A DNA stretch of 64,000 nucleotides from Zonotrichia leucophrys gambelii (GCF_028769735.1 NC_088172.1:71262631-71326630); one strand, 5' to 3'. Shown: positions 1 to 15,700, numbered from the stretch's first letter. Numbers and translations: made by a program. The notes: generated by a model not told the origin, from the sequence alone.

Positions 1-631
1 TTAAATTGAGGCAATTTCTCCATCTTTCCCCCTTGAAGAAATTTTCTGGTCTGTCACATGCCTTAGGCACTGAATTTCTACAGTGTTCACTACACAAATT
101 TTTTCCTTTTTTCCCTCACCCTCCTTTTTTGATATGGCCTTATCTTGCACCCTAATTCTTTCTTGCACTCACAAACTTTCCAACACTTCAAGTTCCTTTG
201 CTACATAAATTTTCATATTTTCAACAAATTGTTTTGCCAAATCTTTCTGGCTTGTCTTATTATAGTTTCAAGTTTAACTTGCTGGAACTTGTGTTCTTTG
301 CTAGTTTCCTAAACTTGACAGTTTTTGAAAGATGTCTTTTGATAGTTTTCTTTATCTCACTCCTTAACCATGCCAAGTATTTCTGGCCTCTCTTTTTCCA
401 TAGGCAATATGCACTTGGTCCAAGTCTTTCCTGTGATATCTTAAAAAAAAATCTCTTTATAGCTGATACCAAAGCAAGCAACGCTCTGCACCTACGTCAT
501 GCACAATGAATGATTTCCTCAGTTCCACTGATAATTGGTATGGTTTATCACAAACAGCAAGGAAGAAAGGTAAGATTATCTTTGTTAAGTGGAGAGGTGC
601 CAGGTAAGTACAACTGAGAGATACCTGTTAC
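1..631. other. OPN5L1 intron, incomplete
   Basis: This is the intron after coding exon 4, cut by the window edge. I saw no further opsin exon on the minus strand. The two ORFs of 103 and 73 codons that overlap here on opposite strands look like chance frames. Confidence 0.6.
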
Positions 632-736
632 CTGTATAACTGCCCCAGCCAAGCAATGGAGCTGCAGACCAGAAGAAAGCGGCCACCCAAATGAGAACCA
701 GCGCCACCGACATGCTGCTGTTGCTGATGCAGTGAC
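632..736 (-). CDS. OPN5L1: OPN5L1 coding exon 4 (TM4)
   Basis: The 105-base exon encodes HCISNSSMSVALVLIW, then AAFFWSAAPLLGWGSYT. It covers the second cytoplasmic loop, TM4 and the start of the second extracellular loop. The split glycine codon joins it in phase to exon 3, and it leaves in phase 1 through the donor gtaaca. The cysteine and tryptophan region of the second extracellular loop, TM5 to TM7 and the retinal lysine must lie left of the window. Confidence 0.92.
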
Positions 737-3700
737 CTGCAATGGCATGCCTGGGTCAGAAAATAGTACTTGCAAAGGCAAACATATCTCTGAAATCCAA
801 ATGCACTCCTATACCACCAGCTAATAAGTAAAACAGCTATTTAAAAAATTAAGGTAGAAAAATGTATATTCATAAGAAAAGCTTGATTTTGAAAGCATCT
901 GTCAGTCTTGTGTTCACACTGAAGAGCGGAAATGAATGTTTTTTAAGCAGGAGACAATGAGTTTGTTGAGAGCTCTGGAACTGGTGAATTTTGTGTTAGA
1001 CTAATGCTTTGTAATTTTGTAAAATGAAGGATGCAGTTGTATTTTACATAGAAATTACCAAGATAAATCTAAATTCAGGAGATTTTCTTACTGACATCAA
1101 GGTTTTTCCTTGTCAAAAAGGAGAAACTAGTCCAGCCTGTATTCACCATTTGATACAAATGATTCAATCTGTCCTGCTGTTGCCATACACTGTGGTTATT
1201 TTTTCATTTATGTGGGAAATATTTATGCATCCACCAATGTTTGTTCCTCAACATTTCTGAGTACTGACATTATACTGAGTACTTGCTCAAATTGAGATTC
1301 ATACATAAATTATGCACACCATCAGATGGATATGTGGTAGAGCTTCACGAAAGAGAACTGTGGGTTTTGAATATGACTTCTTAACAGGCAATGAATAGAA
1401 GATGTAGGATTACATCACAGCAAAACTATCAGCTCCAGCAGCAGTTCATGCTGAAAGTTAGCTTCAACAAGTTTATCATTGCACCCAACTGCAGAAGAAC
1501 TTTCTGTGGAAAAAAATTACCACCCTGCAGAAGTTCTTATCACAGCAAATGCTGCTTGTGCTAGTAAAGAGAAAAACTCATCTGATGCAGCCCATGTACT
1601 TGCAAATGCTTTCCCTGCAGACATTGATAGGCTCCTGCCCGAAAGATGTTGCAGGCAACTTGCAACAAAGGCATGAAAATTGATCTGATCCCTGACCAGA
1701 AACTTCTCAAACTTCATCTCATAGAAGAGTGAATATTTTTAAGTGAGATCGAGACCAGGATGTATAACTTAGGAGCTTGTATAACTTATCATTTGAGTCA
1801 CATTTTGAGGAGTAGAGAAGGTCAGCAGTACCTGGGGTATCTTTGGCACAAGGATGAATTTACCCATGATGACCCAAGCACACTTGTAATAACTTGGCTC
1901 TTACTGGAGTTAACCCTGAAGGTTTCTATGAGAACATGTTTGTAATGTAAATGACTGTATTATGTTCTGTTTTTCAATGTGTTTAATTTATATTTAGTAT
2001 AGCCTGCCTGACTGATAATAGTGACTGAGAGAAGTACAGATTTGCACCAGGTCCAGTGAAGGCAGAACTGGACTTGCCTTTATTCCTTACCTCTCTCAGG
2101 ATGGCAGCCCTTGATATAGCGTGTCACACTGATCACTGTAAGGGTATTAATGCTAGCCAGGCCAAAGAGAAGTGTCAGGAAGCCATCAACCTGAAAAACA
2201 AAGCAGTACAGGATGTTCTGTTACTGCCGAGAGTTGAGGGGGAAAAGAACCACAGGAATTTCTCCTGTCATTTTCATGTTAATGAACTTGAAAGTTTTTC
2301 CAGAAACTCAACTATCAGGGAAATGCAAAATGTCAGGTGCAGTTATCTTCTATAGGATCAGTGAGCAAGTAAATGTTCAAAAATTATATAAGTGCTCTGT
2401 CATGTACATACAATAAGCAAGCAAGCACACCCTTACATCTTCCCTTAAATGACTTGTTAAATGAAGGAGAAAAACTTTGAACTGGAAAGAAGAAAAGCCC
2501 TGAACATGCAAAAATGCCCTGGATGCAGCTGCCCTGCTTGTACAGAACAAACATGCAAACCGATCCTAAGAAATTTAGGCCAAATACGGAAGAACTAGGA
2601 GGTGAACGGCTGGGCTGAGTGAAAAAAATTTTTTTTCTTTTTTTTAATAGACTCCAAAACCTAAATAGATGCAGTACATTGAGTCTCAATGACTGGTGTT
2701 GCTGGGTGCCTGCTATTTCTGAAGCTCTGATCCTCATCCCCTGGCTGTGACGCAGGCAGAGCTGGGCACTCTGTGGCTCCTGCTGACATCAGTGCCTCAG
2801 CCATGTCCTGGGGTGGCCACAGCTCTGTGAGCTTTATAACCAGGAAGTTCTGTCAGCTATAGCAGACACAGATGCAGCCATCTGCTAGGGAGCACTCTGT
2901 GGCTGGGAAATGATCCAGGCAAAATGCTGACAGCCAGTCCCTTAGTTTTTTGGAATCTTGCAACAATATATTAAACTGTCCAGAGCAGAGGAGCTCTTGG
3001 AGGTGCCAGTTTTACACCTAGTGAAGCAAGAATATTAAGCGTCTCTGGACAGTAACTTGGCATTAAAATACTGGAAGTTTTGGCCGAAAGGCACATCATT
3101 ATTCTATGGAACAAACTCTGTCTTTGTATGAATGGCCACAACTCCTGTGGAATTCCATTTATCCCAGCACTGAATCTGGGGCTTTAATCCAGGCTTAAAT
3201 CTAAGACCCTGGCAGATTGTATAAATTTGGTGAAGTGTTAGAAAAGGGACAACTTCATCTCTTCTTTCACTGGTGCTTTTCCTTACTACCAGTGTCCTCA
3301 TATTGACACTAAATACTTCTTTTTGCCATCTTTTACAGACCCACCACATTTTAAACACACTCAAGGCTTGCTACTACAACAATCTACACTCACCTGTGTT
3401 CTGATTAGAGTCAGCTCATGCTTGGTGTAGGAATGCAACCATGTTTAAAACAGACTTTTTTGGATGTTTCAGCTACTTGCTAGAAGCTGCATTTGACTGA
3501 ATTTGGCCTGCTGTGTGCTGTGGATGTTGGTGAAATACCTGGATATGTAAATGTGCTCCGCATTTCATTATCCTTACTGGTGCAAACAGCTGCCACTTCT
3601 CCATTTGCTCTAACAATGCTTCATAGATGCCGAAAACACAATGACTATAATCTTAAGGAATTGCACTAGTTATTAGATTAGAAAGGAAAGAGTATTTCAA

Positions 3701-6700
3701 CAAGAATGCAAATGAACACTTTGAAATTAAGCCTAAAGAGCTATGAGATTGAATACTAAAAGAGTAGAAGGCTTCTCACTGTGTATCATAGGCCTATGTT
3801 AAAAGCAGGGGAGTTTTTCTGAAATAGATCTGTTTGTTTTATCACTGGCAGATGTGGCCATTTTTCTCCTACCCTCCTTCCCTGATGTCAGACCAAAGAG
3901 AGACAATTATATCAAGTGGTCAGTTCAAACAGCATTTGAGCACATCTACAAGGGAGGAAGGTGGGTCTAAAAATACACTCTTGGCCTTTAAGATGCTGTC
4001 ATCATAAGAAAGAAAAGCCTAAATGTTTTCTTTGGAGTGGTGCCTTGCTAAAAAAATGTGGTTTTATGTAAATCAACATAGTTCATAGGATTGAGCCATT
4101 GTCAGTACCAGATCTTGTTTGCATACTATTTCATATCAGCATTTCATCTGACCTGCAGGTGTGGGGGCTACCACCAGAGATGTTACCAGGGCCAAATGGC
4201 TTGTAAGTGGCTAAGTGGCAGCAGCAGCCTCCCAGGGCAGCTGTCACTGCTTCCATGCTGGCCACAGGCTTGGTGGCTTGGGACAAGTGACAGTGGGAAA
4301 CATTATGAAGCAAAGGGAGATCTGGATGAAATGAATAAAGGAGGTAAATGGTGGCTCTCAAACTGCAGAACAGCCCATACAGCAGCCACAGCATCTGGAA
4401 CATTTAACCACGAGAGACCATCCAACAGGCTGCTTTGGGAGCATGATGCTCAGACCACTCTTGTCCCAAACTTTTATTGGCAGCAAGTGGCTTTTGAGCC
4501 CTACTATGCATAAACCATTTCCCAGTTGCAACCCTTTTATATCATTGTCACTTAGACATATGTCCTCAGAAGAAAACAAGGGATCTTCCTCTAGATATAG
4601 CCAATTTACTTCAAGCTTACACCTACTAGATTTGGAAGAAAGATCTCTGCTACTTTTTCTGCTCTTGAACAGACAGCACTGACTGTAGGTAGCAAGGCAA
4701 CTGCTAGGCACCCAAGTAGATGACAACAGAAAAGCTGCTTTAACATAGTCCCAATTTCTATAGACAGAGATTAATAGCTGCATGTTACAAAAATATGTGA
4801 TAATTTCAGTTTTCTGCATCTTTAAACATATATGGAATGACAGCCAAGGAAATACTAGAATAGAAAATAACATTTCATTACTTTGGAAGAAGATTGATGC
4901 TCTTCCCCTTACACAGTTCTGGTTTTCCTTTTATTCTACCCCCCAGCCAGCTCCTTCCTTCCATAGTCATAATACTTCTTCCATTTCTGTTTAATGCAAT
5001 TTTTTCCTTCCTATTATTAATTATGATCAAATAGCAGCAGTGTTAACATGAAGTAATGAATTCTGACATAAACACAAAGTTGATTGCACGGTAATTTTAA
5101 TACACCAGCTTTCCCTTTTACCCATTAAGAAGCAGAAATAGATTAGCAATTTTAAAAGCTTTCTCTCAGTGCCCTACCAGCATTACTCCCTTGGCTATAT
5201 AGATATGCATGGAAGGTGCTCATTATCTTTATGCTGCCTGGAAGCTAAGACACAACTGAGGAAAAAATTGTGGTTTTTTTCTGCTTTGCACTTGTGCCTG
5301 ACTTTAAATCTCACTAATGCTCTTGGAGCACTATTTACAACCCACAATACATAGAGCTCCTACTGCATGCAAATTCATTTGCTTCAACACAGAGAGAGTT
5401 AGGAATCCCCAGTGCACTATGAAATTTTTAGCTGTGAGCTTGGGTGTGCCTCACTTTTGCTACCTTTAATTCTTATGAATCCCTACTGATTCATAAGGGT
5501 TGTCTTCATTTAAAGCACAGTAAAATATAACCTATTGTTCATAATATTGGATTAATCAAGGTTTAATTGCACAAAAGCAGATTGCCAAACTAGCTATTAC
5601 TTTTCAGTTTGGAACAAAACATTAATCTCACCAGCCACAAAGGCTGCCTCACTCCCTCCTCTGGCCAACTGACAAATCTGTTGCAATTTCCCAAAATCCA
5701 TTTGTTTCCCTTCAGAACCATGGCATCCTGTATTTTTCTTCTATTGAAAATGAGATAACGAATATGTAAAGAAAAGCATAAACTTCAAACAGGGATTATT
5801 TGCCCACAGCATATACTTAAAGTTGCCACAATAAGCTCTCTCAGAATTACTATTTTTTAAATAAAAATCAGATTATTTTGAGTAATTAGGTAAAGGCAAT
5901 AAACCTCATTCAACATCAAGAAATGAAAAAGCACTTAAATCAATCTTCAAGAAACACATTTGTAAAAGCAATTGTAGATACCTTGGAATAGATATTTTTA
6001 AATTAAAAACTTAATTTTAAATTTAACAATTTCTTAAAGTTTGAAGTAAATGCAAAAATATTCCACTTGAGTCTGATGACAAAGTAATTCTCCCATCTCT
6101 CAAATATACTATGATGTGTCTACTGGACTACACTAACTCTTTAGTCACAGATGTTCTAGAAGGACTACTGAGTTCAATAATCAAAATTAGTCTTCACAAA
6201 AGACTACTTAAAATGCACAATGCATAGTGTTCCTAAAGCACTCAGTTTCTTTGAGATTTTCTACAATACAGGAGGTGAAAGCGACTTACCATTTACTACA
6301 GTTCCCACAACTTTTGCTCACGAGACATTGTTCTGGTATGTTTGCATCCTGCCCTTCAAAATGTCTCAGTAGGCTTCAAGGATAGCTATGCTTAGAGGTG
6401 ATGGCATCAGCCCAAGTCATTGGAGGGCACTGACACCTCTATGTATAAGTAAACAATGAGAATTGATATGCTACAGGATTAGAGAGTTTAAACCATTAAG
6501 TGAGAGCATCAGACATTCAGTATTTTGCACTCACAAAGTGATTAAATCTTTCTGTGGCTGGCATATATTCTAAAGATAGAAAAATATGAATGCAGTATTT
6601 AGACTATACTATTATGTGTCCAGATATGTATTTATGCTAACTATACTATATAGTTAATGTATGTTCAGTGCCACTATTACTATATGCAGGTTACATTTCA

Positions 6701-9700
6701 GCTTTAGTGAACCTGGGGAAGCCAGTTTCATCTACCAGGTTAATCAATTAAGGTTCAAGGTATACTCACTTTGGGCTGACCTTTAACTACTGTAGTTGCA
6801 GCTTCTCCGGCCACAATTCCTACTCCTGCCCCTATCAAGGAGCACATCTATGAATGCAACAATGCCACCACTGGTGGGGATACCCTTGAAGGCATTGCAT
6901 TTAATGAACAGATAGAAACTGCTTGTGGAATTTCCTCACACAGCTCCACCAGATAATAATCCTACTTCAAATATTCCATCTCCAAATGCTTGGAAACACA
7001 CCTGCTTCTAGCTCTGGATAGAATCTGCTGTGGAATCATAGCAGATTTATGCCTCTCACATCCCCCTGTGAAGAATAAATGGGGAGCATGTAGTTCATAA
7101 CACCAGATGATCCAGACACAATGGAAAGATTCCCATCTTCAGGTTAAATGCTGAATTGCCATTGTCTTTCTGTGAATTAGCGTAAAGGGAAATTAAGAAG
7201 CACTAGATAGGAAAATCTAGCATTGCCCTTTGGGGACGTGTGTGCTACACTGTAAAATTCTTTTCAGTGGGCCTCAGCCAAAACTCCTGTCCACTGTAGT
7301 GATGTTAATTCAGAGTCTACTTGTTTATTGTCAGCATCAACATTAATACAAACAAATAAATACACAGATAAAAGAAGAGTCACCTGTCTCATCTTTACAT
7401 TACCATAGAAGACAAGGCTTAGCTTTGTGGACTGTAGATAACTGAAATCCATGCACATCATATTAAAATCACTTTCTTTTTTTTCCAAAGTGTTTTCCGT
7501 TTCAGAATATCATGTTAAATGTTTCTTGAAGTTTACACACCTCAAGGGAATCAGAGGTACCAAAGTTCATGGACTTTGCCAGGACAGCCCAGAGACTACA
7601 AGTGACCCTACACATTCCCCAAAGTACAATCCTCTGTGCTGCTTCCCAAGAAGGAGGAATCTGCTTACGTAGCCACCCTCAGGTTTATACAAGGACATCT
7701 CTGACTCTTGGCTGAATGCCTAGAATTGAACTTTTTCTTCTGCTCAGGAAGGTCCTGGGCAAAAGGTAGGGCAGGTTAGTGGTGGTACCAGCTCAGCATT
7801 AAGTGACCAAGACAGGAACATGTTATTTTCCTGAAAACCTGAAAAAGCTGCATGACTACTAGCAGATCTCCTCTTAGGTTAATATTCTTGTCCCCTATGG
7901 ATCCTGTACCAAAATAACAGGAGAGTCACAAGCGTTTTCAAGGAGTCCTAGTAGACCAGGGAGAGCATGGAAGGAAGTAAAAAAAAATAGTTTATTCTTG
8001 GCCTTAAAGAGTGATCTGGAAACCCACAAGATGCAACATCATCCCTTTCTGCAGGGACAGTGGTGTGGAAGTCCTGGATGTCCTGTCATACACAGCCCAT
8101 TGCAAGCAGCAATCATCTTGTCATTGATTCACTCAGCACAAGATCTAGGTCTGCCTAGCAAGCCTGATTTGCTTCCTAAGTACTATCAGTGTACTCACTT
8201 AATGGAATAAATTTTTGTGATGGAGAAGATGAGTACATGTGAGACAGAACTACAAAAGTATTTACAAATTCTATCAGAGTGATATTTTAATTTCAGATGA
8301 AATTTTGCTTAAAAGCCAGTGAGAGGATGTGGCACACAGAGAGGAGTCAGAAGAATATTATTTGTTCAGCCCTATGGTGAGAAGATCATGAACGATGAAG
8401 GAGCAGTGGACAGCATTTTTTGAAAGAAAACATTTAATATCTTCCACATCAGCACAGAATATGTGGAAGGCTACTATTTTCTACATAGAGATTTTAAAAA
8501 AGGGTATTTCAAAGCCCTCTGGGAGGAAAAGCAAGTACAGAAATCAAAGTTTAGGCTTTGTAAGTTCCTGGTTCTGTAGGATCACTCAGGCAATGAATGC
8601 CCAATCCAGGCAGCAGTGTGGGGTTTGACACAGTGCTTGGGTGTCACAGCAGGGGCTACGTCAGACTTGTTAAAGAAGGAAACAGATAGTTTGGGCATTC
8701 ATAAATCTTCACTACCAAATATATAACTTACCTAATTAGTTGCAATTGACTGCAGAAATACTCATTTAGAGGAAAATGAAGGAAAACTCATGACTAATGA
8801 AAACTGGCGGAACTTCCCTGAAGTCACATTAGTTACACTGAAATGATCTTCTATGTTGCTAATGATTCTGTTTGTGCAAAGGCAGTCTTTTCCCCCTTGC
8901 CTGCAGATGAAGTATTTTTCTCATTAAAATTCAGCTCACAGATGTCTACATGAGTTGCCTTTACCTCTTTGACTGCAATGTATACACTCTTTAGATTATA
9001 TGAAGGCAGATCAGAAAGAAATAGGGAAGAATCTGCAACTTTATATTTCAGTATCCAAATCTCAGGTAAGCAAGGAAACAAGAATGAGGACACATTCCAG
9101 TGTTCATAATTGAGATATAAATTTGTTGCAGAAAAAGTGAAGGAAAAAAATTAATGGATGATGGAGCAATGTGAATGAGGGGTTAGGCTGGAACAAGCCT
9201 GACAAATGCATACAGACCTTTGGCAGTAGTGACTGACTGTCCTCAGTAATCTCCCCAGCAATCTTCGCTGTACTGGGAAGGCAGTAAAACCTGTGAGGTT
9301 TAATTTTGGCCCTTCCCATTGCTTTTGTTACTGGATTTCGCATGGTTTGTAGACCTACCACTGGTCTCTCATCTCCTCAGAATGTGAGGGAGTACCACTC
9401 CACACAAAGTAATACTTTCTTGGTATTTATAAAACACACAAAATCACTAACAGAGTCAAGAGAGTCAATGGTCTAGCTACATAAACAATTGGTTGGTTTG
9501 ATGAGTTATATTAAATGGACAGAAATCAGTGTGCTCCAAATTTACTGTTTATAAGAACATAAATGCCTTCAGAGTTTTTGATTTATCAGACAATTTACAG
9601 AAGATTTTGTTAAAAGAGGAAAGTATTAATTCTTTGTTTCCTCCTCAGACAAGATTTAGCAATATTTTACAACCTATATATAGGAAAAGAGATAAATGTA

Positions 9701-12700
9701 CGTTCGGAGGAAGGAAATGCTACCAATAAAACACAAAAGAACTTATTCAAGATTAAAAGCCCTTCCCTTCAAAACTTCTGAAAACAGCCCATGTGTTTTC
9801 ATCATACTTTTCTCAGCATTTCCTACTGTTGCAAATTTTTTTTTGGTGTTTCAGATATTCAGTTCTAATTTTTACAAAAGGTGGACATTATTTATTGGAG
9901 TGTCATGAGAGAGCCCTAGATATTTAATAACACCCAAAACAGATATTTAATAACACCCAGAAAAAACACCCAAAAGTTTTTAAGGTGCTAGCAAGAGGAA
10001 GTGGCTGGAAGTTGAATCCCCAAAAAGGGGCAAGGGCCAATGTGCTCAGCTTTGCAGGCTTGGTCATTTGTCTTGGTGAGAGGAGGGTTGTGGCTCTGAG
10101 CTCTGTTCCTAGGTTGGAGGTGGCAAAGCTGGGGAGCAAATAAGGCTCCGAAGGAAGCCAACAGAACAAGGGGATGGACATGTTTCACCCTCTGCTTGAT
10201 TTTTCATATTTTACTTTTCAACACAAAAGATTGTGATTCCTTAGTATTCACAGCCATTTCCTTCCCTGAACTGTACAAGACCTTTCAAAAATTATCAGTG
10301 TCACTGTAAAGAGCAGAGGGATTGCTGACCCATTCCCCCTTTACCCCCGCAGTGTGGGAGAGTTGGATTCACTTTGGATCACAGAACCAGGACTATTCAT
10401 TATAAGCAATTGCTAAAGCAAACAAATACTGGGGCTAAAGACTAAAAGAGGCTCCCTACATTAGTGTCAGACATCCATTGGAGGGAAGGGAACCCTCCTT
10501 ATCCAACAGCAGCATTGTTAAATCAGGGATTTTGCACATCTAATTTAGCTTTTCTGACACATCCCTATTTATCTGGGATTTCAGATGGCAACTTGATCAG
10601 CTACACCACCACAATCTGGAAAATCTGCTGAAGTGCAAGAAATCTCTGACATCTGTGGGCCACTTACTCCTCAATGCATACACACTAAGTCTGGTGTTTC
10701 CAGATAATTTTGACTTCCTGGCCACACCATGCCATTTTGGGATGCCCATACTCCACAGATCTGGTGCTGTCAGGCAAACTGTGCATGAGTACATTAGGGC
10801 TTACAGAGTAGAGCAATAGCTGTGTGCAGTGTGGGGCTTGCTGCTGACCACCACATTTCCATGTGCTCCTGTCCAGGGTATGCCAGACAGGAGTTCAGTG
10901 CTGTGTGAAGCACGGAAGAACTGCAGGATTCAAACCCAGATTTCCTCCCTGCTTTGTAGTAAACCCAGTCAGAGGATGAAACAGCCATTTATCTCTCTTC
11001 TGCTCCCCTCAGTGTCTTATTATTCTGCTCCACAAGAAGCAGCTTTGTGAGGCTGAAGGCAGGTCCTTGAAGGCTGGCCCTTGTGATGATGAGGGCAGGC
11101 TGCAGGGACAGAGTCAGTGGGAGCTGGATCCTGTCACACAAGCTACCCTGGCGCTCACGAATACCTCAAATGGAGCTTTTTCAAAAATGGCTGCTCCAGA
11201 GGATGTTTCTGTGCAGAGACAGATCTGCTTGGGTGCTCTGGCACCATCTGGCTGGCCAGATGGACTGGAAATACCTAGGCTGACAGTGAGGTGAGTGCAT
11301 CTGTGGTAACAGCGTCAGTCAGCATGTCAGGGACAGGGGGTATGTCCATGACCTGGAGATATCCATCCTGTGCTCTGGGCTGCACAGCCCAGACACAGCT
11401 TACATGTAAGAAAGTCAGAAATAAGAAATGTGTTTTAAAAGAAGCCTATGCCAACAGGGTGAGCACGTGGTAAGAACAGTCATTTTTCTTGATCCTCATA
11501 GTAAAACCTTTAAGTGTTTGAAAAATTAATGTTTAAATAACCAAACTGCATTATCAAAAAATCATTTAAAAAAATTAGAAAAGTGAACTACTGGAAACAA
11601 ATTTAAACTGCAGTACCAGGATTATGAAGGATTTCAAATTCTAAGGCACTCCATAGTCCATTCTTGTTTTCAGACATGTCTGCAATGTATCTATGGAGCT
11701 TAGATAGGTTACAATCCTTTCCCTGCATTTAGAGGCCTCTCGAAATCTGCATCTTTTGTGTATTTGCCACATGATTAAAAAATACAAGAAAAACTTTCTA
11801 TCACTTGATAAATAAAGTTCAGAAGAAGCCATGTTTGCCTGTTGAGAATGAGTATTTCTCTACTTCCTACATGAACATTTGCACACAATGTTATTTACAG
11901 GTTTCACTGCAACTTCTGGTTCAGCAGAACATACAAACAAAAAAATATGTGAAGGACAAAAATATATTCTGAGATAGCTTTTCACTAGGAATATGGTCAA
12001 TAGAGGAACAGATGGCTCTTGGTCACTGGGTTGCATTCCTTGACCTGAAATTCACCATATGAACCAGTTTACTTATTGATCATACTGGGAGAGGCTAAAA
12101 AATGGATGTGCCAGAGACTGACTGTCCTTCCTCTGTCCAGTTCAGGAATGAGACAGTGGTAGAGCAGAGGTATAAAAGTGAAAGCAGATTCCAAAACCCA
12201 CCACTGTAAAACTGTATTTGTACCAAGCATTCAGCAGAGGCAGCATTTGGACACAGATGTACCATGTAACTTCATTCCTGACAGCAGAGTCCTGTCAGAC
12301 TCCAAAAATAATGTTTGGCATGAGAAAGAAAAGTGTTGTTTCTTCCATACAGAGGAGGAGAACAGGAGAACTCCTCTCTGTCCCTTTCAGCAGGTATGCA
12401 GTGAGATTGTCCTGGTAGCTGGAGATACATCTTTTGTTACAGAGAGTTTTCAAAGACCAGGCTGCTTTGAGAGAAGAACTCTTTGTCTGTCTTTCCCCCA
12501 CTCCCTTCAACCACAGCAGCCCAGGATGGTGAACCTTAATGTTGAAAAATGTTACCTGAGGGCACAGGAGACCCGAGTCAGAGGAAAACAAAATAGTTAT
12601 GTGGATTAAGTGAGGTGAGCTCATGAAATTTCTTCATAAACAGAAATGACAGGCTAGCTTGGGAAAATAAAATTTTCCTAAGTGTTCCTGACAGCAGAAA

Positions 12701-15700
12701 CTGATCAATAGGAGCAAATATGTAGTGAACCAGACAATGACAGAAAACCAAATAAGGCTATCCTCTGGACTCGGCCAAACAAACCAAGTAAGGGAAAACA
12801 CACAGGCCATGCTAAGGAAAGAGCCGTGCTCATGCATGCAAAGTGCCACCCCAGCTACTTGCAGAGGGGCCTGAGTGCATGAGGAGAGCCAGAGACACCA
12901 TCTTCAGCTGGTCGTGACAGAATGCATGGGCTTTACCTTCATGGCACAAAGCTCCTCATTCCTCATGTTCTACCCGTGAGACCCCTTCTAATAAAACTGC
13001 AAACTCAGACTACAGCAATCCAAACACTATTGCTGTTCAACATTAAACATCTTCAGAGTTACCTTTGTGCTGGCTGCCCATGCACACGTGGATGATTTCA
13101 CATCTCTTTTTTATGCACAAAGGCTTCCTGCTATTTCTGCACAATATTCTTACTAGAATCCAGCTGCTTTATTTCCATAACCTATTTTTTCATCATTGGC
13201 TTTTGTTTTGTCAAGCTTTTTAATCAAGAAGATGGATGTCAGGGTTTACACATGTTTTTGAGGTTCCCCAAGACAGCATAAAATCTTGATTGAAACAGAA
13301 ATTCTGCATGATGTTCTCTCAATAATCCATAACCAGCTTGACCACTCAACAAGCCACAACAAATCCAAACTTAATTTAAAGTACAAATTGACTTTTCCAG
13401 ATTACCATTCATTTTAATTAGTATTAATAACAGTATAAATTCATTTTTGGAAAGGTTCATGTTAATCTCTAGAGCCTACAGAGGACTACCAAAGCAGAAA
13501 ATTTAATGCTTTGCAAATCAGTATGTTAAGAAAAGCCAATGCATTTTTGGTGTCCTGCTCAAAGTCCTTAGATCTCCAAAACCTTAAAACTTTGCTTGAT
13601 ATCCAAACTTTGCAAATGAATACTGATTAAAACAAGAAGATACAAACCAAATTACTTAACACAGACTGACCAGCAAAATATCTGGGTACTCTATAAATGT
13701 TATGGACCGTTTCTCCCCTTGAAAAAGTTCAAGTACAGTAAGATTAAGCACACATCCATCTCACAAAGTTCAAGCACCCCTCTAGCTTAATATTTTAAAA
13801 TCTTAAAAAAAAAAAAGTCAGATCATCATAACAAGACTTAGTAGTTCCAAGTCAGCCAAAGAGGGATTCCCAGGCAAAAGCATCCTGAAAGAATCTGTAA
13901 GGCTCCTGACAGAAGTTCCCATGCAAACCAAGATGAGAGACAGAGTGTGTGCCATGCCTTGCCAATTCCTCTGTGTTTTCTACATCCCAAAAAAGGAGCC
14001 ACAGTACAGACAGGGCTCTGAAAGAGCTTGGAGTAGGAATGCAGAAAGGTAATTCAATGTTACTTCTCTCAGCCTTGTGAGTTGTAAGCATTAAGTTACG
14101 CCAATGACCTGGAGTCAGGATTTCACACTGAATGGCTTACCCTGTCTTACACAGGAAATCTGCAACAAAGCTAGAACTGAACCTGGAGATGCAGATTTTG
14201 CCTTTCCTTTCTCAGTCATCGCTCCAACCCTCCTTGAAAGACAGGGAAAATATGCATCTATTTAATTCTGAATATGGGTGCGAATCTTACAGTTTTCATG
14301 TATATGTTTATTTATCTTATAACTTCAAAGTTTTTCCATTAATGAAAAAAATTCAGAGTTTCTGCTCAACAGATCTTAGACTGCAACTGTAGGTCATTTA
14401 ATTAGAGAAAGAAGGCTATTTAGCTGAGGAAATAATTAATTTTGATAAATTGTTTTCTGCCTAATGACTATAGAGATGTATTTTAAACAATAAAATAATA
14501 ATATTTTAGATCAAGCTACAGCTCCTAGGTTAATCAGTCTCCTACAGGAAGTCTTCCTCTCTGCATAAACAGAACCTTTCTATTGAAATGGAGGAGACAT
14601 GACCTGTAAATGTTCTTTCATCTATATGGTACAATGGCTTAACTTCCTCCTTAAAAAAAATCAAAAAACCAAGCCTCCAAGAAAAGAGGATTATTTTTCT
14701 CTCTCTTTTCCTTCATCATGATCTTTCTTACACCTTGCCGTAGGCTATCCTGTCATTTTCAGAGTTTTGATTCCCTGATGAAACGGAGTATAATCTTTCT
14801 CACAGATGTTGCTGAAAGCACCAGGGAGCCAGCTTTGTGCTTATCTGTCCATGGGGTGCATTTATATTCTGCCCACACAGGTATGTTTCGGAATTAACAG
14901 TAATAACTTTTTCTGAGTACTCCAACAAAAAGCTGCCTCCAAGATCTCGACTGTGCCATAAAGTTAAATCACTCATTCTACCACAGGCAATGAATCAAGC
15001 AAGAGTTTAGAAATGTGATTGAAGAGTTACAACTGATTTAGTGCAAAACCTTGCATGCTAAAATGTATGGTTATGCCCAAATGCTGTGTGGAGGCCTGGC
15101 TCTACAGGCCTTGTCAAGCAGGAGTCGACATTGGCACTTGAACATTTGTCTTAAAGCAACAACCAGGCTGGCTTCAGGTGACCTGAAGACAAGCACAGCC
15201 TATGTCTTAATTTTTCCAACATGAGTGTGAGCTCTAACATGAAGTAAAAACCACCAAAAAAATACCCCACTGAAAATTGGTGAAACATCAGTCAAATGCA
15301 CAGATTTATAGGTGTAACAAAAGAGAACACAGTACTTTTGAAAGGTTAGTGACTACCTCCTTTCATTTGGGTGCTGTCTGATTATTTATATATAGCACAC
15401 CCACAGAAATAGCTAGACTCCTTTTGTCAGATTAATTTTGTCAGGTTAAGTAAGTGTTATCCAGTCTTACCTGGCAAGTCCATATTGACGTGATAATGAA
15501 TCCATCATCTCTGAAGACATTGAAGATTTCAATGATGCCCCGTGAATAACCAAACACGGAGATACTGGCATCTGACACTGCCAGGTTAAATGTGAGGTAG
15601 TCGGTGGGCTGCAGGAGATGTCTTTGCTTATACAGGACAAAAATCACAATGCTGTTTCCAAACCAAGACAACCAACCTGGAAAAAAAAAAATCCATGGAA

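Larger units (their letters stand above)
2191..15470. other. OPN5L1 intron between exons 2 and 3 (13.3 kb)
   Basis: The intron is long and mostly AT-rich with a few GC-richer patches (4.1-4.3, 7.9-8.1 and 10.8-11.4 kb). The patches may be old repeats but match none I know. It contains a short perfect hairpin at 5472-5497 and a 22-base tandem duplication at 9919-9960. Minus-strand frames of 171 codons (4358-4873) and 117 codons (2384-2737) and a plus-strand frame of 143 codons (12178-12609) have no recognisable domain and no convincing splice context. Confidence 0.6.

Noticed and set aside
4358..4873. 171-codon minus-strand open frame inside OPN5L1 intron 2
   Set aside because: No recognisable domain, an odd cysteine- and serine-rich composition, no clear splice sites at its ends, and overlapping open frames on the other strand.
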